Origin: an uncultured Clostridia bacterium
GTDB taxonomy: Bacteria; Bacillota; Clostridia; Lachnospirales; Bianqueaceae
Assembly: GCA_937892735.1 (NCBI GenBank)
Contig: CALBGL010000119.1
Location: forward strand, 1 to 6,652
Length of the DNA stretch: 6,652 bases
Direction: 5' to 3'
Shown in pieces: positions 1-5,325 of this stretch. The notes under the pieces were generated by a model. That model did no database searches, had not been told where the DNA came from, and saw nothing but the letters and a program-made list of their open reading frames with translations. Numbering within the stretch: the stretch's first letter is position 1; each line of letters starts with the position of its first letter. The position numbers and the translations under genes are program-made.

Positions 1-569
1 TCCTTCTGATCGTGTTGCCTTTTCAAAAAATAATTCACAAACAGGAGGTGTATCACAGAGGTGAGAATCAGAATCGTTACAACCCCCGCATCCAGTGCCG
101 CAATCATACCCGTATACAGAATAATGCTCAGGACACTGCTTCCTAGTTGTCCCAGTCGCGTGAGCATTCCAGTGATACCCTGCGCGTCATTCATTAAAGT
201 ATGTAATACATATTGAAATTGGTTTTGCCCCTCCTTATTCTCTATGTAGGCATAGTCCAATTCCATATTCTTGCGAAATAAATCCGCTAAATAATGAATC
301 TTGTTATTCATGAGATGCGTATCATAACTGGCATTCACATAGGCATGAACAATATGACAGACGGTCAGCAATACAATAAACCCCGCGATGCCAAACCATA
401 ACATATCTCTCGTGATTTGTCCAGAGATTCCATCCAGTATCACGACTGGCAAATACATACTGATCCACGGTACAGATACTCCCACAAGAATCTGTAATCC
501 CAAGGTTCCCAAAATCGCTCTTTCGTACTTCCATGTTTTTTTCAAGACATATAGGATATTGTTTTTCAT
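1..569 (-). CDS. ABC exporter half-transporter, membrane domain (partial, C-terminus off the left edge)
   Basis: Reading leftward from an ATG at 569, an uninterrupted frame of 189 codons runs off the window. The protein begins MKNNILYVLKKTWKYERAIL. Hydrophobic segments at about residues 18-44, 56-79, 138-158 and 161-180 match the first four helices of a type I ABC exporter. The stretch between helices 2 and 3, with a GQNQFQ motif near 114-119, resembles the cytoplasmic extension usual in that fold. No ATPase domain is visible because the gene is cut, so the fused ATPase is inferred from family habit and from its complete neighbour. Its ATG overlaps the upstream stop as ATGA, so translation is probably coupled; an AGAGGG ribosome site lies 7 bases ahead. 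It is most likely the second subunit of a heterodimeric exporter. Substrate is unknown. Family assignment is fairly sure. Confidence 0.85.
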   Translation of the reverse strand, partial: MKNNILYVLKKTWKYERAILGTLGLQILVGVSVPWISMYLPVVILDGISGQITRDMLWFGIAGFIVLLTVCHIVHAYVNASYDTHLMNNKIHYLADLFRKNMELDYAYIENKEGQNQFQYVLHTLMNDAQGITGMLTRLGQLGSSVLSIILYTGMIAALDAGVVTILILTSVIHLLFVNYFLKRQHDQK

Positions 570-2224
570 GATCCCGCCCTCTCAACCTGACCATTCCTTA
601 TCGCATAGGTCGTTTGACAAATCTGCCGTACTCTTCTGTCGTGTGTCGCCACAATACAGATGTGTTCTTTCGCAATATTCTGCAATGTGCGGATGAAGAT
701 TTGAATCGACTCTTCATCTAGATTTGCTGTGGGTTCATCGAATAACATCACCTTTTTTCCTTGATAAAGCGCACGGGCAATCGCAATTCTCTGCATCTGT
801 CCACTGGACATCGCCTGTTCCCCGTCTCCGATCCAAGTCTCAAATCCCTGATCCAGGCCTTCGATATATTCCCAGATATTTGCCATTTTCGCGCACTGTG
901 TCATTTTTTCATCCTCCCTGGATTGTGCCATGCAGATGTTTCCCGCCACTGTATCTCGAAAAATCAACTGATCAGGCGGTACATACGCGCAATATCCGCA
1001 CCCTATCTCCTGTATGTCCGTTTCAGAATCTTCCATATGCAGACACACCCCACCATTCGTCGGGATATATAAACCGGAAATCACTTTAAGCAGTGTACTT
1101 TTTCCACTTCCACTTTCTCCTACAATCGCTGAGATGTTTCCTGCCGTGAAACATGCATTCACCCGCTGAAGCACCATGGATCCTCCATAGGCAAAAGAAA
1201 GGTCCCTAACCTCCACGCTTTGAATCTCCTCTTGATTCTTAAGAAGTTTCCTCTCATATACTGTTTTTTCCTGCTCCAGTTCATAAATAACACGTAGTCT
1301 TCTAGCGGATACGATCGACTGATTGGCTTTTGAGATCACGTCTCCTAAGGCTGTAAACGGCCAGATGATATAATTGGATAATTGTACAACCCCAATCAGG
1401 GCTCCTACTTCCAGTTCTCCCTGTACCACAAAATAGGCGCCGCCAGCCATCGAAATCATCATCATAGATGTACCTAGAACATTATTCAGGAAAGAGGACC
1501 CGCCCTCGGCCACGCCTAGTCTTCTGGCGCTCTCCACCTTTTGTCCTAACAACTGGTCTGTCTTCTGCCCCAATATTCTTCCCATTGTACATGTCTTTAG
1601 GATCAAAATCTTATCTAAGATTTCCTGAAGATAGACCCGAATCCTCTCCTCATTTTCCTTATCCGCTTTACTCATCTTCTGTACGATCGGCGAAAAGACT
1701 GCGACACAAAAAACCAGCAGCGGCACAACACAGATCAGAATCAAGGCCATCTTCCAGTTCAAAAAGAACAGATACGCAAGCGCTAAAATCGTTGTCAACC
1801 CATTGGACACTGTCTTTCTTAAAATAGAGGGAATACAATCCGCCACATGCTCTACATCCGTCGTTAAATATGTCATATATTCCCCTACGTGTTTTTTCTG
1901 CAATGCAAGTAACGAAGCGTGATATACACGGTTCTCCAGTTCTCCTCGCATGCGTTTCCCTGTCTGATTCACTGCCATTCGATACGCGACCATGGTCGTG
2001 AGCCCCATGATCCCTTCTAATCCCAGAAAGAAAATGGCCCAAACCACATTCTTCCCAATGGATTGTTTCAGATTCCCCGCCGCGATATTCACCAGATTCA
2101 TCAGTACCGTAGTCATTCCCATATTGACGACTCCCATCGCGATTCCGGCGAGGGATAGCAGAAGAAGATATCCTCGAGTCCCCTTAGTCTGTTTCCATAT
2201 CCACTTCAATCCATATTTCTTCAT
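566..2224 (-). CDS. ABC transporter ATP-binding/permease protein (half-exporter with non-standard Q-loop and signature)
   Basis: This 552-aa fused membrane-plus-ATPase protein should pair with the overlapping downstream subunit to export a substrate across the cytoplasmic membrane using ATP. The first ~315 residues carry about six hydrophobic helices (near 19-40, 59-81, 142-156, 159-181, 243-266, 274-293). The ATPase domain follows: A-loop Tyr346, Walker A GESGSGKST (369-377), signature MSSGQMQR (472-479), Walker B VMLFDEP with the catalytic Glu (492-498), D-loop ANLD and switch His528. The Q-loop reads YVPPDQ (414-419), with proline where glutamine is normal. I chose the ATG at 2224 because GGAGG stands 7 bases before it; an in-frame ATG at 2245 has only a weak, distant site. 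Length is usual for the family. It is the first gene of the operon, divergent from the acetyltransferase. Class is sure; substrate (peptide, drug or lipid) is unknown. Confidence 0.93.
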   Translation of the reverse strand: MKKYGLKWIWKQTKGTRGYLLLLSLAGIAMGVVNMGMTTVLMNLVNIAAGNLKQSIGKNVVWAIFFLGLEGIMGLTTMVAYRMAVNQTGKRMRGELENRVYHASLLALQKKHVGEYMTYLTTDVEHVADCIPSILRKTVSNGLTTILALAYLFFLNWKMALILICVVPLLVFCVAVFSPIVQKMSKADKENEERIRVYLQEILDKILILKTCTMGRILGQKTDQLLGQKVESARRLGVAEGGSSFLNNVLGTSMMMISMAGGAYFVVQGELEVGALIGVVQLSNYIIWPFTALGDVISKANQSIVSARRLRVIYELEQEKTVYERKLLKNQEEIQSVEVRDLSFAYGGSMVLQRVNACFTAGNISAIVGESGSGKSTLLKVISGLYIPTNGGVCLHMEDSETDIQEIGCGYCAYVPPDQLIFRDTVAGNICMAQSREDEKMTQCAKMANIWEYIEGLDQGFETWIGDGEQAMSSGQMQRIAIARALYQGKKVMLFDEPTANLDEESIQIFIRTLQNIAKEHICIVATHDRRVRQICQTTYAIRNGQVERAGS

Positions 2225-2255
2225 GATCTCGCCTCCATTCTTCAATATGTCCTAA

Positions 2256-2273
2256 GTTCTTCCTACTAAGAAC
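2256..2273. promoter_or_regulatory. Perfect GTTCTT-N6-AAGAAC palindrome at the ABC operon start site (candidate operator or leader hairpin)
   Basis: GTTCTT (2256-2261) and AAGAAC (2268-2273) form a perfect 6-6-6 inverted repeat directly downstream of the leftward -10. It straddles the predicted transcription start near 2267. This placement suits a repressor site. If transcription begins further upstream, it could instead form a small hairpin in the leader RNA. Confidence 0.4.
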
Positions 2274-2302
2274 AGTATAACATATAGTACCTAGTAACGC
2301 AA
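2274..2302 (-). promoter_or_regulatory. Predicted sigma-A-type promoter of the ABC operon
   Basis: On the minus strand, TTGCGT (2302-2297) is separated by 17 bases from TATACT (2279-2274), and a TG one base before the -10 makes it an extended -10 promoter. Predicted start is near 2267, leaving a leader of about 40 bases before the ABC gene. The -35 matches only its TTG half, which fits reliance on the extended -10. Two palindromes overlap this promoter region. Confidence 0.6.
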
Positions 2303-2310
2303 GATACTAT
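2284..2310. promoter_or_regulatory. 27-bp imperfect palindrome over the ABC promoter (candidate operator)
   Basis: ATAGTA (2284-2289) is mirrored by TACTAT (2305-2310), and three further inner pairs also match (2291/2303, 2292/2302, 2294/2300), giving 9 of 13 symmetric pairs. It covers the -35 and part of the spacer of the leftward promoter, the usual position for a repressor site. A near-direct repeat TAGTACC/TAGTAAC (2285-2298) lies inside. No regulator gene is in the window, so the cognate protein is unknown. Confidence 0.4.
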
Positions 2311-2324
2311 TGTATATTTTTCTA

Positions 2325-2353
2325 TTTGTTTCATGCTGTCTTTGTGCTATACT
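2325..2353 (+). promoter_or_regulatory. Predicted promoter of the acetyltransferase gene
   Basis: TATACT (2348-2353) is preceded by TGC, an extended -10. A weak -35, TTTGTT, lies 17 bases upstream at 2325-2330; TTGTTT at 16-base spacing is the alternative reading. The predicted start near 2360 gives a leader of about 30 bases. An AGAAGG ribosome site ends at 2380, nine bases before the chosen ATG. Confidence 0.55.
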
Positions 2354-2389
2354 ATATCCAATCTCCTATAAGAAAGAAGGTTGTATTTC

Positions 2390-3004
2390 ATGAGTATGAA
2401 AGATCATTTGCATACGAGAGAACTCTATCTCCCTGATGATCCTGAAATTGTTTCTCTTCAGCAGGAATGCCTGGAACGTCTCTATGAATATAATGCGACT
2501 CGTCCCCATGAATCTGAAAAACGAGCGTCTTTACTCCAGGAAATGTTTGCGCAGATCGGAGAAGGCTGCTACATTGAACCTCCTCTCCGTTCCAATTGGG
2601 GTGGATACCATGTACATTTTGGCAAGCACGTATACGCCAATTTCAACTTGACTCTGGTCGACGATACTCATATTTATGTGGGCGACCATACCATGATGGG
2701 GCCGAATGTAACCATTGCCACCGCAGGACATCCTATTCTCCCTGAATTACGTGAAAAAAACTATCAGTACAACATACCTGTCCATATTGGCCGTAATTGC
2801 TGGATTGGGGCTGGTGCCATCATCCTGCCTGGCGTTACGATCGGCGACAATACCGTAGTCGGCGCTGGAAGCATCGTGACCAAGGATTTACCTTCTGGCG
2901 TTGTAGCTGTCGGTAATCCCTGTCATGTTTTACGTCCTATCGGCGCACATGATCGAGAGTATTATTTTCGGGAGTATCAAATCGATCCGTCTTTACTTCC
3001 TTAA
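2390..3004 (+). CDS. LacA/Maa-type sugar O-acetyltransferase
   Basis: This 204-aa protein should transfer acetyl from acetyl-CoA to a hydroxyl of a sugar such as a galactoside, maltose or glucose, in the cytoplasm. It closely resembles E. coli galactoside acetyltransferase LacA in length and sequence: an N-terminal cap helix region (about 5-60), the block VYANFNLTLVDD (81-92), then left-handed beta-helix hexapeptide turns to about 175. His114 in AGHP matches the catalytic histidine of LacA. NCWIG (136-140) and GSIVTKD (160-166) are typical acetyl-CoA-side motifs. The ATG at 2390 is chosen because AGAAGG ends nine bases before it; a TTG at 2381 abuts that site and is too close. It stands alone, divergent from the ABC operon and followed by a stem-loop array. 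The true acceptor sugar cannot be read from sequence, so no gene symbol is given. Confidence 0.92.
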   Translation: MSMKDHLHTRELYLPDDPEIVSLQQECLERLYEYNATRPHESEKRASLLQEMFAQIGEGCYIEPPLRSNWGGYHVHFGKHVYANFNLTLVDDTHIYVGDHTMMGPNVTIATAGHPILPELREKNYQYNIPVHIGRNCWIGAGAIILPGVTIGDNTVVGAGSIVTKDLPSGVVAVGNPCHVLRPIGAHDREYYFREYQIDPSLLP

Positions 3005-3031
3005 AATCATCCAAAACGAATGTTATCATGA

Positions 3032-3211
3032 TTTCTCATTATTTTTCATACGATATACCATTTTCTAAAACGGATTAATGAGAAATGCCTGTGTTTTCTC
3101 ATTGGTTTTCGTGTGATGTAACATTTTTCAAAACAGACTAATGAGAAATGCCTGTGTTTTCTCATTGGTCTTTATGTGATGTAACATTTTCAAAAACGGA
3201 CTAATGAGAAG
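3032..3211. repeat. Three tandem stem-loop repeats with an exact 63-bp period
   Basis: TTTCTCATT occurs at 3032, 3095 and 3158, and its complement AATGAGAA(A/G) at 3077, 3140 and 3203, every copy exactly 63 bases apart. The units starting at 3076 and 3139 differ at 6 of 63 positions by my count; the first copy is more diverged. Each TTTCTCATT can pair with the AATGAGAAA 36 bases downstream, extending to a 12-14 bp stem over a ~26-base loop that contains ATGTAACAT in copies two and three. Alternatively it can pair with the arm 9 bases upstream across TGCCTGTGT. The array lies 27 bases after the acetyltransferase stop and before the leftward terminator, so only rightward transcription would be expected to carry it. 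It encodes no credible protein. It could be a 3'-end RNA structure, weak terminators or an intergenic repeat family. Confidence 0.9.
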
Positions 3212-3227
3212 TCCCTGTGTTGCTTAC

Positions 3228-3255
3228 AAGAAAAAACAGACTCCGAAGAGTCTGT
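3228..3255 (-). terminator. Intrinsic terminator of the symporter transcript
   Basis: Read on the minus strand, ACAGACTC and GAGTCTGT form a perfect 8-bp stem closed by a TTCG loop (plus strand: 3236-3243 and 3248-3255). TTTTTCTT follows (3235-3228). It lies about 41 bases after the symporter stop codon. On the plus strand the hairpin is not followed by a T-tract, so it should act only on leftward transcription. Confidence 0.92.
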
Positions 3256-3296
3256 CGCACACACAATCATCTAGAAAAGGAACTTGCAGTATTCCC

Positions 3297-4790
3297 TCAT
3301 TCTTCGTTCGTTTTCCTCTGATAAAAACTCTCATCATTCTGTCCCGAAGTCCATCCGCATTTTCGCGCTATATGGCTGACTACGAAACACAGCAGGAACG
3401 AAACCGCCATTGCCAGGCATGCGTATAACGGACCATTGGATGTGGTAAACCCGGATAAAACCGCGGGTAAAAACGCTGTCAGAAAGCCGCCAATCATACC
3501 CGCCCAGGCCCCCGCTCGATTGAGTCCTTTCCAATATAAGATCAGAAGATATGGCGCCAGAAATGCACCGGAAATAATTCCCCAGGAATAAGACATCATC
3601 TCCAGGATCGGCGTCGGGTAATTGGCAATCAGAAAACTCAAGACCACAAACGCCAGACAGAGTATCCGAGTCAGCGCCGCCAAATTCTTGTCTTCCATCT
3701 TCTTGGCAATGTTTGTCTTCACCAGATCCATCGAAACTGTTGAACAGGCCGTAAGCGTAATGCTGGACAGTGTAGATACCGAGGCTGAAATGAGCAACAC
3801 CAGGATCACACCAATCAACAGATTCGGGAGTCCTGCAGAATCTAGCATAAGGGGAACCACATAATCCGTACCACCAGCTGGCAGTGTTTCTCCAAAAAAC
3901 AGGTGAGAAAAAGATCCGATAAAATATCCGCCTCCCGCCACTAGTAGCGAGAAAAAGGTGGAAATGATAACACCTCGTTTTACTTCCCGCTTATCTCGAA
4001 TTCCGTAATATTTATGTATCATCTGCGGAAGCCCCCAGGTTCCGAAACTTGTCATCAGGATCGTAGAGACGAGAGCCATCACCGCACTGCCAGATAAAGG
4101 AGCCATCTCATGAGCTTTCATATATTTTGCCATCCGTGAAAAGCCTTCGCTAAATCCTCCTACCTGCTGGGATTGTATTACCAGAACAATCAATGCGGCC
4201 ACTCCCACCATCATAATCAAACCTTGAACGAAATCTGCCTTCAGCGTGGCCATGTATCCTCCCAGGACTAGGACTAAAGCAGACGCAATCGCAATAATAA
4301 TCATACAGACTTGCTCGTCGATTCCTAAAATGACAGAACAGACACTGGTCAGCCCCTTATATACAGAAGCAGAATAAGGAATAAGAAATAAAAAGATTAC
4401 CACACAGGAAAACAGACGCATACCCGCACTGTGAAAACGTCGTTCAAACATCTGCGGCATGGATTTGATATCATGGCGGCGCGTCAGTGCCCGCGTACGA
4501 TTCGCCAGCACCAACCAGGCAAGAAGCGTTCCAAAAACCGCATTGCCCAGCCCCACCAACGTACTCCATAAACCGTAATTCCATCCAGAACCACCTGAAT
4601 ATCCAATGAACATTACCGCGGAAAAATATGCCGTTCCATAAGACAATGCGGAAATCCACGCTCCCGCATTTCTGCCTCCCACTGTGAATCCAGACATATC
4701 GGCTCCCTTATGCGAATACCACACCCCAATCCCCAACATAAGAATCGCGTAGACGCCAATGACAACCCAGATCGTAACTTCCTTGCTCAT
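3297..4790 (-). CDS. Sodium:solute symporter, SSS family (PutP/SLC5-like)
   Basis: This 497-aa membrane protein should use the sodium gradient to import a small organic solute. It has about 13 hydrophobic segments, as is normal for the SSS family (TC 2.A.21), and family length. Recognisable family stretches are FTVGGRNAGAWISALSYG (35-52), the cytoplasmic loop KADFVQG (184-190), GLPQMIHKYYGIRDKRE (253-269), and SASVSTLSS (335-343). The adjacent Ser-Thr in SASVSTLSS matches the sodium-binding position described for PutP. The ATG at 4790 has AGGAAG nine bases upstream. It is the last gene of the leftward cluster, with its own promoter and a strong terminator. Next to an acid-sugar-type enolase-superfamily enzyme, a carboxylate or sugar acid is the best guess for substrate, but proline, pantothenate, sialic acid and sugars also occur in this family and cannot be excluded. 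Confidence 0.94.
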   Translation of the reverse strand: MSKEVTIWVVIGVYAILMLGIGVWYSHKGADMSGFTVGGRNAGAWISALSYGTAYFSAVMFIGYSGGSGWNYGLWSTLVGLGNAVFGTLLAWLVLANRTRALTRRHDIKSMPQMFERRFHSAGMRLFSCVVIFLFLIPYSASVYKGLTSVCSVILGIDEQVCMIIIAIASALVLVLGGYMATLKADFVQGLIMMVGVAALIVLVIQSQQVGGFSEGFSRMAKYMKAHEMAPLSGSAVMALVSTILMTSFGTWGLPQMIHKYYGIRDKREVKRGVIISTFFSLLVAGGGYFIGSFSHLFFGETLPAGGTDYVVPLMLDSAGLPNLLIGVILVLLISASVSTLSSITLTACSTVSMDLVKTNIAKKMEDKNLAALTRILCLAFVVLSFLIANYPTPILEMMSYSWGIISGAFLAPYLLILYWKGLNRAGAWAGMIGGFLTAFLPAVLSGFTTSNGPLYACLAMAVSFLLCFVVSHIARKCGWTSGQNDESFYQRKTNEE

Positions 4791-4848
4791 CCTTTCTCAC
4801 TTCCTTTGCCATGGTTTTGATTCGATACATTCGTGCCAAACCGATAAC

Positions 4849-4877
4849 ATTTTACCATAGGCGAGAATCATTCGCAA
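4849..4877 (-). promoter_or_regulatory. Predicted promoter of the symporter gene
   Basis: On the minus strand TTGCGA (4877-4872) is followed after 17 bases by TAAAAT (4854-4849), with TGG giving an extended -10. Predicted start near 4842 leaves a leader of about 50 bases. I see no convincing terminator between the DUF6506 gene and this promoter, so read-through from the upstream genes may add to its expression. Confidence 0.65.
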
Positions 4878-4886
4878 GTTTTTTTG

Positions 4887-4915
4887 TTTCAAGATTTCAA
4901 GTCTCATTTTTCAAG
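4887..4915 (-). repeat. Three CTTGAAA direct repeats just upstream of the symporter promoter
   Basis: CTTGAAA occurs on the minus strand at 4915-4909, 4901-4895 and 4893-4887, with start-to-start spacings of 14 and 8. The -35 itself begins within a related CTTGCGA (4878-4872). Such spacing could serve an activator, but the region is AT-rich and short repeats arise easily, so this is a weak call. Confidence 0.3.
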
Positions 4916-4954
4916 AAATAATCTCTATAATCTACTGTTTTTTCAGAAATTATT

Positions 4955-5242
4955 TTAGTTCTTTTGAAATTTCAGCTGATATAATTCATCCTGTTCCGGC
5001 AAATGGGTGACATACCCGATTGGAATCGCATGGTTCGTCGCCTCCATCACCACTTTTGCTCCCTGCTCTCCAAACGCGCCACACAATTCAATACAGCCAA
5101 TTCCCTCTTCATATAAATATTTCGCCACATCACAGGCTTCCGTCAAACTGGATACACCGATGATTTGCGCCATCCCGTCGTGGATACATGCACGATCCAC
5201 AGTAACGTCAAAATTTCCCATGATTAAAAAAGCAAATTGCAT
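4955..5242 (-). CDS. Small DUF6506-family protein
   Basis: This is a 95-aa soluble protein with no signal peptide or membrane helix. The sequence alternates predicted strands and helices: MQFAFLIM (1-8), AQIIGVSS (25-32), a helix LTEACDVAKYLYEEG (33-47), CIELCGAFGEQGAKVV (50-65) and IPIGYVTHL (73-81). The run VAKYLYEEGIGCIELCGAFG is what I remember of the DUF6506 family, whose members are of this length and of unknown function; the assignment is from memory. The ATG at 5242 has AAAGGA nine bases upstream. It lies 83 bases after the enolase-superfamily gene and before the symporter, so it probably serves the same pathway. The Glu and Cys in the IELCG motif, followed by a glycine-rich turn, could be a ligand site, but that is inference. 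I claim no reaction. Confidence 0.85.
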   Translation of the reverse strand: MQFAFLIMGNFDVTVDRACIHDGMAQIIGVSSLTEACDVAKYLYEEGIGCIELCGAFGEQGAKVVMEATNHAIPIGYVTHLPEQDELYQLKFQKN

Positions 5243-5265
5243 GATTATGATTCCTTTCTACATCA

Positions 5266-5316
5266 AAGTGGATTCTACTCTGTAAAAGATCATTCCTGTA
5301 CAAAGCGAATCCACTT
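5266..5316 (-). promoter_or_regulatory. Long intergenic RNA hairpin between the dehydratase/racemase and DUF6506 genes
   Basis: In the leftward transcript AAGUGGAUUC (5316-5307) pairs perfectly with GAAUCCACUU (5275-5266). After a 1x2 internal loop, CUUUGUA (5305-5299) pairs with UACAGAG (5284-5278), with one G-U, closing a 14-base loop. The structure starts 9 bases after the upstream stop and ends just before the AAAGGA ribosome site of the next gene. No U-tract follows, so it is not a normal terminator. It may instead stabilise the upstream message, set unequal expression or bind a regulator. Confidence 0.7.
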
Positions 5317-5325
5317 CAGCATCCC

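Noticed and set aside
322..594. A 90-codon minus-strand frame starting at 594.
   Set aside because: It is out of frame with the ABC membrane domain starting at 569, which has the ATGA overlap, hydrophobic helices and an open frame to the window edge.
388..1827. Several 100-120 codon open frames on the plus strand across the ABC operon.
   Set aside because: They lie antisense to clearly coding sequence with full ABC motifs, have no family resemblance and lack ribosome sites; they are shadows.
2225..2245. The longer start (ATG at 2245) for the complete ABC gene.
   Set aside because: The GGAGG ribosome site lies between this ATG and the ATG at 2224, at ideal spacing for the latter.
2381..2389. 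The TTG start at 2381 for the acetyltransferase.
   Set aside because: It directly abuts the AGAAGG ribosome site; the ATG at 2390 has the proper 9-base spacing.
3117..3130. A cre site, TGTAACATTTTTCA, within the repeat array.
   Set aside because: It lacks the central CG required by the consensus, and it is downstream of a gene rather than near a promoter.
3032..3211. A short CRISPR array (palindromic ~30-base repeats with ~33-base spacers).
   Set aside because: The would-be spacers are themselves copies of one another (units at 3076 and 3139 differ at about 6 of 63 positions), and there are no cas genes; it is an ordinary tandem repeat with stem-loops.
4916..4954. A terminator after the DUF6506 gene (AAATAAT/ATTATTT inverted repeat).
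   Set aside because: The stem is purely A-T, the loop is long and no U-tract follows in the right place; it is not a convincing terminator.
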